From Lachnospiraceae bacterium (GTDB taxonomy: Bacteria > Bacillota > Clostridia > Lachnospirales > Lachnospiraceae), in contig JAFRIW010000022.1 in NCBI GenBank assembly GCA_017432565.1, positions 1 to 64,000 of the forward strand: a stretch of DNA of 64,000 bases. Reading direction: 5' to 3'. The notes under the pieces were generated by a model. That model was given only the letters and a program-made list of their open reading frames with translations, searched no databases and was not told where the DNA came from. Made by a program: the position numbers and the translations under genes. Below, one piece after another: positions 34,514 through 42,908 of the stretch (positions are counted from its first letter, which is position 1; every line of letters begins with the position of its first letter).

Positions 34514-37504
34514 ATGAAAAGAAAATGGACAGCAGCTCTGGCAGTTTTAATGACAGTGATTCTGTGTTTTTCCTCTGCCATGATGTTCCGCTATATCCGT
34601 GTCTATGCCGACGGGGAAGAGCAGGAGCAGTATGAGTATGAATATGTGGAAGAGCCTGTACAGGAAGGCGGCATGGAAGAGCCGGTCGTACCGGACGTGC
34701 CGGATGTACCTGTCGTTGAAGAAGGCCCGGCAGGGCCTGCGCCGGTGACGGAATATGCCGTTCCCGAGCAGCCGGATCCGATTCCGGCTCCGGAGCCGGT
34801 GGTGGCTCAGATCCCGGAGGAACAGCCGGATCCGTTTGATTATCTGCTCACATGTTACACACCGAACCTGGATTTCGGGACCATTCAGGAAGGAGATATT
34901 AAAAACAGCAAGCAGTTTTCCATCGTCAACATCGGATCGACGGACGTGCCGCTGACTTATGCCGCGGCAGACCCGTACACATCCTTCCTGCTGGAGATTC
35001 CGGAAAACCTGTACCTGCGTCCGGGTGACCAGGCGATCTTCTCCGTCAGTCCCTCCACGAAGCTGAAGGAGGGCGTGTACAACGCGACCTACACCTTCTT
35101 CTCGGCGAACGACTACCGGCGCACCCACTATGCAAAGGTTACGATGACAGTCAAGGTCAAAGCGGCCGAACCGGTCGTGACCAAGGTCGTGGTCTCTCCC
35201 GGATCCGCCAGTGTGCCTGCCGGAAAGACCATGCAGTTCAAGGCGGAAGTGCAGGGCAAAAATGATTTCGAGAAGGACGTCACCTGGTCCGTCGGCGGCA
35301 ACAGCAGCTCCGGGACGTTCATCGACGCCTCCGGAAAGCTTTCCGTGGACCGCGAGGAGCGCGCTTCCACCATTAACGTGACGGCAACCTCCCGGCAGAC
35401 CCCTTCGGTCTTTGACAGCATTCCGGTCTCAATCACCACCCAGGATTATCTGGTCCGGGTGAGCGCTTCGCCCACGGAAGGCGGCAGCGTGACCGGCGGC
35501 GGAAGCGTCCGCGCAGGTGCGACCGTCAAACTGAATCAGTCCGCCAACAACAATTACCGGTTTGAGGGATGGTTTGAAAATGACCGTCTGCTGACGGAGT
35601 CCTCCAGCCTGATCATTGAGGATGTTTCCGCGGACCGCGACATTCAGGCGCGCTTCAAGCGGGTCAGCTGCAATGTCAAAGTGGATGTCAACAATTTCAA
35701 TGCCGGCACTGTGTCCGGCGGCGGAAAAGTGGAGTACGGCGGATCCGTCACGCTGAACGCGAAGGCAAAAGACGGCTACAAGTTCGAGGGTTTCATCGAA
35801 AATAACAGGAAGATCACGGACTCCCCGTCCCTGCAGCTGAACAATATCACGTCGGACCGCACCATCACCGCATCCTTCCGGCAGTCACGCTTCTCAGTCA
35901 ACGTCACGATCAACCCGGCCGGCGCAGGCAAAATTTCAGGCGCAGGCCAGTACAACGAGGGTTCGAAGTGCGATCTCGAGATCTTTGCGGAGAGCGGCTG
36001 GGATTTCACCGGGTGGACCATCAACGGCCAGACCGTTTCCTACTCGCCGAAGTACACGATCGAGAAGGTGACAGGCAACTACAACCTCGTTGCTAATTTT
36101 GCCAAACATAATGTCCGGACCTACAAGGTCACATCCATGATCGCAAACCAGGGCGGCGGCATCGTGCCCAGCGGCGACACCTATGTCACAGAGGGCGGTT
36201 CTGTCGTCTACACCATCGTTCCGCTCGCCGGATACAAGATCCTTGCGGTCGCCGTGGACGGCGTGAATATCGGACCGGTCTCCAGCTACACCTTCACCAA
36301 TGTGCGCGGAACCCATGCCATTGCGGTGAGCTTCATGAAGATCCAGCAGACTCCGCAGCCGGCACCGGCACAGCAGAAGACACAGCCGACAACGCAGCCC
36401 GCTCAGCAGAGTGCGCAGACGAAGCCCGCGACCCAGCCTTCGCAGCAGAGCACACAGACGAAGCCCGCGACGCAGCCGGCGCAGCAGAGCACAGAGGCAC
36501 AGCCCGCGGAGCAGCCGGCTCAGCAGAGTACAGAGACGCAGCCCGCTGCGGCATCCTCCGAGCCTGCCGCAACAGAGTACAGCGCAGACACCGCATCCTC
36601 CGGCGCGCTTCCGGAGCAGGTCTTTGTGGAAGATGAATCACTGATCGGAGACATCACGGATGCGGTACCGGAAGCACAGGCGTCTGATCAGAGCCAGAGC
36701 AGTCCGTGGGAAACAGCGGGGAGTGAGCAGGACACCAGCAGCGGTGTACTGGCAAAATACGGCATCTCCGACGAACTGGCTATCAAGCTGATCGACAACC
36801 ACGAAGAACTTCCGCTTCTGAAGGAAGCCTTCGAGGACGGAAACCTTGAGATTACTGTCAACAACACCTATGCGGAAGCGGAGCAGGAGACGTCGGAGGA
36901 GCTCTATTATCACGATCCGACCCTGCTGAATTTTGAGGAAGTGATCACGACCGAGCTGACCAGGGACGAGAAGATGGCAATCCTGAAGGGAACCGAGAAG
37001 GTTAACTTCAATGTCGATATTTCCTCGAATGGGGGACAGGTACCGGCACAGATCCGCGAGAGCATGCAGAAGAAGGTCGGCTACAAGGCACTGGATTATT
37101 TCAGCTTTGTGGTCATGAAGACGATCGATGCCAGGAGCAGCCTGATCAGCACGACACAGAATGAACTGGAAGTCGTCATCCGCATCCCGGAGAAGTACCG
37201 GAAGGCCAACAGGACCTACGCGATTCTGCGGGAGCACAACGGGATCGTGGATGTGCTGGCGGATCTGGATACCAACCCGGATACCATCACCTTCCGCACG
37301 AACAGGTTCTCGGAATATGCCATCGCATATGAAGCGGTCAATGTCAACAGGATGATCCTGATCTTCTTTATCATCACGATCATCGCCTTGATCTTCGCGC
37401 TGGTCTGCTACGTCAACCTGGTCCGCTACCGCAAGCGGGTCCGGGCAGAAAAGCGCGCGGAAGAGAGACGTCAGGAAGAAGAGAGAATGTGGAGAGGAGA
37501 GTGA
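34514..37504 (+). CDS. Large membrane-anchored surface protein with InlB-type repeats
   Basis: This 996-residue protein has an N-terminal signal segment (about 6-30) and an acidic Tyr/Glu/Pro linker. A beta-sandwich (about 115-215, NLDFGTIQEGD) and a Big_2-like Ig domain (about 220-315) follow. Four divergent InlB B-type repeats of about 70 residues come next (about 315-610; each with a GGS/GAG turn, a YxFxGW-like core and a ITASF-like end). A Pro/Gln/Thr stalk with 13-residue repeats is at about 624-675. A second globular region leads to a C-terminal transmembrane helix at about 950-975 and a basic cytoplasmic tail. It probably works as an adhesin or a wall-spanning receptor. No LPxTG sorting motif is seen. 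The aldose epimerase gene begins 2 bases after its stop. Confidence 0.8.
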   Translation: MKRKWTAALAVLMTVILCFSSAMMFRYIRVYADGEEQEQYEYEYVEEPVQEGGMEEPVVPDVPDVPVVEEGPAGPAPVTEYAVPEQPDPIPAPEPVVAQIPEEQPDPFDYLLTCYTPNLDFGTIQEGDIKNSKQFSIVNIGSTDVPLTYAAADPYTSFLLEIPENLYLRPGDQAIFSVSPSTKLKEGVYNATYTFFSANDYRRTHYAKVTMTVKVKAAEPVVTKVVVSPGSASVPAGKTMQFKAEVQGKNDFEKDVTWSVGGNSSSGTFIDASGKLSVDREERASTINVTATSRQTPSVFDSIPVSITTQDYLVRVSASPTEGGSVTGGGSVRAGATVKLNQSANNNYRFEGWFENDRLLTESSSLIIEDVSADRDIQARFKRVSCNVKVDVNNFNAGTVSGGGKVEYGGSVTLNAKAKDGYKFEGFIENNRKITDSPSLQLNNITSDRTITASFRQSRFSVNVTINPAGAGKISGAGQYNEGSKCDLEIFAESGWDFTGWTINGQTVSYSPKYTIEKVTGNYNLVANFAKHNVRTYKVTSMIANQGGGIVPSGDTYVTEGGSVVYTIVPLAGYKILAVAVDGVNIGPVSSYTFTNVRGTHAIAVSFMKIQQTPQPAPAQQKTQPTTQPAQQSAQTKPATQPSQQSTQTKPATQPAQQSTEAQPAEQPAQQSTETQPAAASSEPAATEYSADTASSGALPEQVFVEDESLIGDITDAVPEAQASDQSQSSPWETAGSEQDTSSGVLAKYGISDELAIKLIDNHEELPLLKEAFEDGNLEITVNNTYAEAEQETSEELYYHDPTLLNFEEVITTELTRDEKMAILKGTEKVNFNVDISSNGGQVPAQIRESMQKKVGYKALDYFSFVVMKTIDARSSLISTTQNELEVVIRIPEKYRKANRTYAILREHNGIVDVLADLDTNPDTITFRTNRFSEYAIAYEAVNVNRMILIFFIITIIALIFALVCYVNLVRYRKRVRAEKRAEERRQEEERMWRGE
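36383..36538 (+). repeat. 39-bp tandem repeat, four units
   Basis: Four in-frame 39-base units (36383-36421, 36422-36460, 36461-36499, 36500-36538) encode 13-residue blocks of the form KPATQPxQQSTxT. Units 2 and 3 are closest. It forms the stalk of the surface protein and could vary in copy number between strains. Confidence 0.85.
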
Positions 37505-37506
37505 GT

Positions 37507-38532
37507 ATGACCAGCCAGTACCATTTCGGAACAACGGCAGACGGCAGAGAAGTCACTGCCTACAAAATCACGAACAGCTTCGGTGAGTACGCCGTGATCC
37601 TGAATCTCGGCGCCGCGATCCAGGGAATCTGGGTGCGGGATAAAAACGGAGAGATCGGCCCGGTCGTGCTGGGAGCGGATGAGGGAACGGATCCTTCCGC
37701 GTACCGCAGGACGGGATATGTCATGGGCCGCTGTGCGAACCGCATCGCCTTCGGACGGTTTGAGATCGACGGCAGGACCTACCAGCTCAAGACACCCAGG
37801 CCGCCGCACCATCTGCATGGGGCGGAGGGAAATTTCTCCAAACAGATTTTTCACGGAGAGTGCACGGAGGACGGCGTGGTCCTCACACTGACGGACTCCG
37901 GTGAGGACGGCTACGAGTGTGAGGCGGACGTGCAGATCACGTACACCTTTGGGGATGATCACGCGCTGACGCTCGATTATGTGATCACGGCGAAGGGCGA
38001 CACCGTCCTCTCGCCGACCAACCACGCGTATTTCAATCTGGAGATGCCGCGCGATATCCTGGATACAAAGATCATGCTTGATACGGATCAGTACGCACCC
38101 AAGAGTGAGCTGGGTATGCCGGACGGCACGATCAGCAAGACAACCGGGACACCGCTCGACTTCACACAGGAGCACACGATCCGGGAAGGCCTTGCTTCCG
38201 ACACCATCGGATTTTTCACCGGAGAGATCCCGGGCTACGACGATTTCTATGTCGTGCCGGGAGAGGGTATGCGCAGAGTCGCGGTCGCGACGGCACCCAC
38301 GAACGGCAGAAGGATGACCGTCTTCAGCGACGCGGAAGGTCTGATCTTTTTCACGCCGACGGGCGACCACCAGAAGGTGGGAGAGATGGAGCTGGACGGC
38401 TACACGTCCTTCTGTATCGAGATGCAGTTCGTTCCGAACGCCGTGAACTGCCCGCAGTACCGCTCGCCGGTTTTCCGTGCGGGAGAGACGCTGCACACCC
38501 GGACAATCTATGCCTTTGATACGGTTTCATAA
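37507..38532 (+). CDS. galM: Aldose 1-epimerase (galactose mutarotase)
   Basis: This 341-residue enzyme interconverts alpha and beta anomers of hexoses. GRCANRIA, HHLHGAEGNF (catalytic His pair), LSPTNHAYFNL and YAPKSELGMPDG are GalM signatures. The catalytic base region at the C-terminus reads GYTSFCIEMQ, with Glu as expected. The ATG at 37507 has GGAGAGG upstream; a GTG at 37489 in the same frame overlaps the preceding gene and is less likely. It is tightly coupled to the surface-protein gene, an odd pairing. Confidence 0.9.
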   Translation: MTSQYHFGTTADGREVTAYKITNSFGEYAVILNLGAAIQGIWVRDKNGEIGPVVLGADEGTDPSAYRRTGYVMGRCANRIAFGRFEIDGRTYQLKTPRPPHHLHGAEGNFSKQIFHGECTEDGVVLTLTDSGEDGYECEADVQITYTFGDDHALTLDYVITAKGDTVLSPTNHAYFNLEMPRDILDTKIMLDTDQYAPKSELGMPDGTISKTTGTPLDFTQEHTIREGLASDTIGFFTGEIPGYDDFYVVPGEGMRRVAVATAPTNGRRMTVFSDAEGLIFFTPTGDHQKVGEMELDGYTSFCIEMQFVPNAVNCPQYRSPVFRAGETLHTRTIYAFDTVS

Positions 38533-38566
38533 AACGGACCGGTCTGAAGGAACATATTGAGTAAAG

Positions 38567-38613
38567 AAAGCCCCATGCCTGCGGCATCAGCGCCGGGCAT
38601 GGGGCTTTTTCTG
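38567..38613. terminator. Bidirectional terminator between galM and the GH5 gene
   Basis: AAAGCCCCATGCC (38567-38579) pairs perfectly over 13 bp with GGCATGGGGCTTT (38596-38608). A T-run follows on the plus strand and an A-run precedes it, so it can serve both convergent genes. Confidence 0.9.
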
Positions 38614-38637
38614 CTTTAATTCATAAATATCCGGAAA

Positions 38638-39984
38638 TTACTTTCCGAAGACTGCCATGATCGCGTCCACGACGGGTTCGGAGTACCACGTGCAGTCATG
38701 ACGGTTGAAGATCGCGAACTGCTCGTTGCCGTCGGTGTAGCAGCCGTTGTCCCACCAGACGCAGACGATGCCGTTCTCTTTGGCTTCTTCAAGATAATGT
38801 GTCACCCATTTGGCGACTTCCTCATCGTTTCCGTCCTTGTTCTGTGCGCCGTACTCGGTGATCAGGACCGGGATGCCCTTGTCCAGGAAAATGCGCTTGA
38901 GGTCGAAGATGACTTTGTCGATCTCGTAGTTGTGAGATCCGTCCCACTCGGACAGCGCCCAGTCGGCGTCGACCTTGTAGGTGAAGCCGTATGGCGTGTA
39001 AGCGTGGATTGAGACCGCGATGTGGTCGTCCTCCGGGATCTTGAGACTGCCGATGGTCTGGATTACGGCGGACGAAGCAAAGCTTGTAATCAGCAGCAGG
39101 CGCTTCTCGTTGTTGCCGCCGGTTGCGCGCACCGCGTCCACGAATTCCTGATTCAGGCGGGTCAGGCAGGCGCGGCCTTCGCTTGTGCCGCCATTCCACT
39201 CGTTCGGCCCGTCCTTGACGCGGGGCTCGTTGAGTCCGTCAAAAATCAGATGATCGCCGTAGTCTTTAAAGCGCTCCGCGATCTGTGTCCAGAGAGCAAT
39301 ATGCTGCGCGCTGACGGCTTCGATGTGGGCATCGTCCGGGATCCGCCACATCTCTTCGTGGTGGGTGTCCAGAATGACGAACATGCCGTCATCGATCGCG
39401 TAGTCGACAACCTCCTGGACACGGTCCATCCAGGCTTCGTCGACGAGATACTCCGGCGCCTCGCCCATATGCGGGCCCCACGTGACAGGGATGCGGATTG
39501 TGTTGAAGCCGCGCCCGCTGATGGTATCGATCATCTCTTTGGTCGTTTTGGGATTGCCCCAGGAGGTCTCGGTATCAAGCCCTTTACCGTCGAAGGCATC
39601 CAGGGAGTTTCCGAGATTCCATCCGGTGTTCATTTCCGCGACCAGCTCCGCGGGGGTCAGATCTCTCATTTCACCTTCTCCTGATGCCGCACTCTCCGAT
39701 GCCGCCTCGGCGGCTTCTTCCGTTTCCTCTGCGCCGGCTTCTTCTTCGGAAGCTTCTTCCTCGGTGGTTTCTTCCGCAGCTTCTTCAGAAATCTCTTCAG
39801 CGGCTTCTTCAGCAGGCGCTTCCTCTTCAGCGGCTTCTTCGACGGATTCCTCCGCAGGTGCTTCTTCCTCAGCGGGTGCTTCCTGTGCTGGTGCGGCAGG
39901 CGCGGCGGGGTAGGCCGTGCAGCCGGCCAGCAGCGCTGCGGACATGAGTACGGCGAGGGTCAGTTTCAGGTGTTTCCGTTTCAT
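38638..39984 (-). CDS. GH5 endoglucanase-type lipoprotein
   Basis: This 448-residue surface enzyme should cleave beta-1,4-glucans or related glycans. The signal peptide ends in lipobox LLAGC (Cys22). An acidic linker of about 75 residues follows, made of EEAPAEE-like units. The GH5 barrel occupies about 105-448, with NTGWNLGNSLDA near its start, acid/base Glu253 (DGLNEPR) and nucleophile Glu377 (LITEYGA). The ATG at 39984 follows AAGGAG. It is next to an AraC regulator on the same strand and close to the GH10 xylanase gene, so the three form a plant-fibre group. Confidence 0.9.
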   Translation of the reverse strand: MKRKHLKLTLAVLMSAALLAGCTAYPAAPAAPAQEAPAEEEAPAEESVEEAAEEEAPAEEAAEEISEEAAEETTEEEASEEEAGAEETEEAAEAASESAASGEGEMRDLTPAELVAEMNTGWNLGNSLDAFDGKGLDTETSWGNPKTTKEMIDTISGRGFNTIRIPVTWGPHMGEAPEYLVDEAWMDRVQEVVDYAIDDGMFVILDTHHEEMWRIPDDAHIEAVSAQHIALWTQIAERFKDYGDHLIFDGLNEPRVKDGPNEWNGGTSEGRACLTRLNQEFVDAVRATGGNNEKRLLLITSFASSAVIQTIGSLKIPEDDHIAVSIHAYTPYGFTYKVDADWALSEWDGSHNYEIDKVIFDLKRIFLDKGIPVLITEYGAQNKDGNDEEVAKWVTHYLEEAKENGIVCVWWDNGCYTDGNEQFAIFNRHDCTWYSEPVVDAIMAVFGK

Positions 39985-40065
39985 CGGTGTTTTCTCCTTT
40001 ATGCAGTGCATGAGCTGTGCGGACCCGGCCGGTTCCTGCTGCCGTAGAGGCCGGCCCGGCCTTTG

Positions 40066-41016
40066 TTACTGTGCGTCTTCGAATTCCGACCGCTGCTGTC
40101 TGCCGGAGAAGAGCGCGCGATAGGCGCCCGGCGTGCAGCCGTTCTTCTGCCGGAAAGTGCGGTTAAAGGTGGAAATGCTTGAAAATCCGGCCTGAAGGGC
40201 GATTTCCGTGATGGGCAGCTCGCCGGCAGCCAGCATGGCTTCCGCCGCTTTCACCCGGAGATCGACCAGGTATTCGTAGAAGGTACAGGCCATATACTCC
40301 TTGAACAGCCTTGAAAAATGAAACTTCGAAAAGCCGCTGAGGGATGCGGCTTCCTCGAGCGAGATCGGCTCGGCGTAATGCTTGCCGATGTATTCCAGGG
40401 AGCGGCTCAGCCGCTCATAGTAATCCCTGCGCTTGGGGGCAGAGGCGGCCGAAAAGGCGTGGCTCAGATTGATCTGGTAGCGGGCGAGCAGTGTAAAGAT
40501 CTGCAGCAGATGGGAGTAAGCGGAGAATTCGTAGAATTCGACGTCTCCGAAATACTCTTCCCAGATCATCTCGAACTGTTCATAAATCTCGCCGTAAATC
40601 TGTGCATACTCGGCAGGACGGATGTAGAGCGGCGTCTTCAGGAGGGACTGGACGCCGACGTAGTCCCTGAGCGGGGAGAAGATCTCGATGTTGAACAGGC
40701 AGATAAACCGCGAACCGCTGTCCGGCGCGATGAGCTCGTGCATGGTGCGCGGCGGGATCATCAGAATTTCGCCCGGCAGCAGGTGGTAGGTCCTGCTGTC
40801 AATGACCACGTCATAGTAATTCTCGATCGGAATGATGATCTCCAGCGCCCGGTGCCAGTGCGCCTCGAATCCGTCGGTCTGTTCATTGTGCCAGATCCGG
40901 ATCGAGCTGCCTTTGGCAAAAATATTCTTCTCCAGGGCAGCTTCCACTGTCCTTTCCACGAAGTCCCGATTCTGACGATAATAATCCGGCCCGGCCGGTT
41001 TCCGGTCATTTTTCAT
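40066..41016 (-). CDS. AraC-family transcriptional regulator
   Basis: This 316-residue protein has a cupin sensor domain (about 45-135; HWHRALEIIIPIENYYDV) and a C-terminal AraC double HTH (about 215-305; ITEIALQAGFSSISTFNRTFRQKNGCTPGAYR). It is read in the same direction as the GH5 gene, 81 bases upstream of it, and away from the GH10 gene across a 357-base control region. It probably responds to a plant sugar and activates one or both hydrolase genes (inference). Confidence 0.9.
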   Translation of the reverse strand: MKNDRKPAGPDYYRQNRDFVERTVEAALEKNIFAKGSSIRIWHNEQTDGFEAHWHRALEIIIPIENYYDVVIDSRTYHLLPGEILMIPPRTMHELIAPDSGSRFICLFNIEIFSPLRDYVGVQSLLKTPLYIRPAEYAQIYGEIYEQFEMIWEEYFGDVEFYEFSAYSHLLQIFTLLARYQINLSHAFSAASAPKRRDYYERLSRSLEYIGKHYAEPISLEEAASLSGFSKFHFSRLFKEYMACTFYEYLVDLRVKAAEAMLAAGELPITEIALQAGFSSISTFNRTFRQKNGCTPGAYRALFSGRQQRSEFEDAQ

Positions 41017-41109
41017 GCTGTCCGTATACTGCCAGTCAGTGTCCTTCCGTCACACTGCTTCCTTTCTGTACCATCATAACAGTTTGCGGCAAAAAAGGAA
41101 CGCTCAGGG

Positions 41110-41148
41110 AGCAAAATCTGACAGAATCGGTCAGATTTTGCTTTTTTT
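41110..41148 (+). terminator. Perfect 13-bp hairpin with T-run
   Basis: AGCAAAATCTGAC (41110-41122) and GTCAGATTTTGCT (41130-41142) pair perfectly around a seven-base loop and run into T residues to 41148. It points toward the GH10 gene although no upstream plus-strand gene needs terminating, so it may be an attenuator or insulating element. Confidence 0.65.
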
Positions 41149-41200
41149 AAGGAAAAGATTCCTTGTACAAAATCGTTTGAAAACAGGATAAAGACGAAAA

Positions 41201-41214
41201 TCTAAGCGCTTACA
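41201..41214. promoter_or_regulatory. cre-like catabolite control box
   Basis: TCTAAGCGCTTACA matches the CcpA consensus TGWAANCGNTNWCA except for one base and contains the palindrome TAAGCGCTTA. It lies 160 bases before the GH10 xylanase start. Confidence 0.6.
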
Positions 41215-41303
41215 TTTTTGATCTTGTAAAAAGTGCACAAAAGTCAGACGGAATATTTGGTACTCAAATCGCAATTTTTGAAAAAGCAGGTGCAAGAATT
41301 GGG

Positions 41304-41319
41304 AAGTAAACGTTTACTT
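41304..41319. promoter_or_regulatory. LacI-family operator palindrome
   Basis: AAGTAAACGTTTACTT is a perfect 16-bp palindrome with the central CG typical of LacI/GalR-family sites. It lies 55 bases upstream of the GH10 start, where it would overlap or flank the promoter. No LacI-family gene is in the window. Confidence 0.65.
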
Positions 41320-41373
41320 TACGCCCTAAAATTAACATAGACTAATCTCAGGGTACCCTGTCGGAGGTCCGTA

Positions 41374-42873
41374 ATGAAGTTCAGAAGAGTAACTGCACTT
41401 GTATTAACCGTGATGATGGCGGCCGCCGCAGGCTGCGCATCTGTTCCTGCCGCACCGGCTTCCGGAAGCGGGCAGGAAGCTGCGGGGGAGGAAGCGGCCG
41501 CTGAAGCCGCAGAGCCGGAAACAGCGGAAGAGGGAACTGCGGAAGCAGCGGAAGAAGCCGCACCGGAAGAGGCAGCGGTTGCAGAAGCTGCGGAAGAGAC
41601 TGTCGAAGAAGAGGCGGCCTCGGCAGAGAGCGGAGAGGAGCAGGATTTGACGAAGACAGTAGACGAGAGCGAAGTCCCCGCACTGCGGGACAGTGTCGAA
41701 AAGACGCTGGGATGCCGGATCGGTTGTGCTATCACAGGCAGCGAGCCCTGGGACGAGGGCGTCTGGAATATCGTTACAACGCATTTCAGCGCGGTGACGC
41801 TCGGCAACGAACTGAAGCCGGACGCGCTGTTTAATTACAGTGTCAGCCACTGCCCGGGCACCGAGGAGGCGGAGCTGAACGGCGAGACCATCGTGGTGCC
41901 GAAGCTCGACTTCTCCCGCGCGGAGGCAATTCTCGACAAGATCCTCGCCTGGAACGAGGAGAACCCCGACCGGACCATTCAGGTCAGGGGACACGTCCTG
42001 GTGTGGCATTCGCAGACACCGGAATGGTTCTTCCACGAGGACTATATCAAGAGCAAACCCTATGTAACCCCCGAAGAAATGAACAAGCGGCTGGAGTGGT
42101 ATATCCGCACCGTGCTGACACATTTCACCGGCGAGGACAGCAGGTATAAGGACCTGTTCTATGGCTGGGATGTCGTGAATGAGGCCATCTCGGATGCCAC
42201 CGGATCTTACAGAAGCGACGCGGAGAACCCGTCCGAACCGCTCTCGCAGGACCGGCACGGCAGCAATTCCAGCTGGTGGCACGTCTATCAGAGCGAGGAA
42301 TACATTCTGAACGCTTTCCTGTACGCGAACAAGTACGCGCCGGCCTCACTGGAGCTTTATTACAATGATTACAACGAGTGCGACGTCCGGAAGCGGAATG
42401 GCATCCTGAAGCTGCTGACAGCGGTCAAAGAGCTGGAAGGCGCGCCCGGCGAGGGCACCCGGATCGACGCGATGGGTATGCAGGGGCATTACCACCTGAC
42501 CACCCCGAACTCCACGGCCGTCTCGGCTTCCATCAAAGCATACGGCGATGTGGTCGGCAATGTGCAGATCACGGAGTGGGACATGCGGGCCAGCGATGGT
42601 TTTGACGGATCCGAGGAATCCCTGGCGGAAGAATATGAGAAACAGCGCAAGGTTTATAACCTTGAGTACTACGCGCTGAAGGCAGCGCAGAACGCGGGCG
42701 ACGCCAATATCACCGGCATCACCTTCTGGGGAACCATCGATCCGTATTCCTGGCTGCAGACTTTCTCGGGTGTAGGCGGCGGAAATACCACGGGTCTTTC
42801 CCAGTGCCCGCTGCTCTTTGACGGAAACTATCAGCCCAAGCCTGCATTCTTTGTATTTGCCGCAGAGCCGTAA
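41374..42873 (+). CDS. GH10 endo-xylanase lipoprotein
   Basis: This 499-residue surface enzyme should cut beta-1,4-xylan. Its signal peptide ends in the lipobox AAAGC (Cys21). A strongly acidic Ala/Glu linker of about 70 residues follows. The GH10 barrel at about 110-495 shows GHVLVWHSQTPEWFF, acid/base Glu270 (WDVVNEAI) and nucleophile Glu401 (ITEWDM), and the late TFWGTIDPYSW. No separate carbohydrate-binding module is present. GGAGG lies six bases before the ATG. It is preceded by catabolite-type operators and followed after 35 bases by the CBM-fused binding protein, so it likely leads the uptake locus. Confidence 0.95.
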   Translation: MKFRRVTALVLTVMMAAAAGCASVPAAPASGSGQEAAGEEAAAEAAEPETAEEGTAEAAEEAAPEEAAVAEAAEETVEEEAASAESGEEQDLTKTVDESEVPALRDSVEKTLGCRIGCAITGSEPWDEGVWNIVTTHFSAVTLGNELKPDALFNYSVSHCPGTEEAELNGETIVVPKLDFSRAEAILDKILAWNEENPDRTIQVRGHVLVWHSQTPEWFFHEDYIKSKPYVTPEEMNKRLEWYIRTVLTHFTGEDSRYKDLFYGWDVVNEAISDATGSYRSDAENPSEPLSQDRHGSNSSWWHVYQSEEYILNAFLYANKYAPASLELYYNDYNECDVRKRNGILKLLTAVKELEGAPGEGTRIDAMGMQGHYHLTTPNSTAVSASIKAYGDVVGNVQITEWDMRASDGFDGSEESLAEEYEKQRKVYNLEYYALKAAQNAGDANITGITFWGTIDPYSWLQTFSGVGGGNTTGLSQCPLLFDGNYQPKPAFFVFAAEP

Positions 42874-42908
42874 TAACACCGCGGGAGACCGCAAGATAAG
42901 AGAGCCCT

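Larger units (their letters stand above)
41017..41373. other. 357-base control region between AraC and GH10 genes
   Basis: No gene is present. The region holds a terminator-like hairpin at 41110-41148, a cre-like box at 41201-41214, a LacI-type palindrome at 41304-41319 and a short GGTACC-centred palindrome (AGGGTACCCT) near 41350, followed by GGAGG before the GH10 start. No clear -35/-10 pair was found. Confidence 0.6.

Noticed and set aside
36383-36538. CRISPR-like array in the surface-protein gene
   Set aside because: The 39-base units are contiguous, in frame and without unique spacers; they code for a Pro/Gln stalk.
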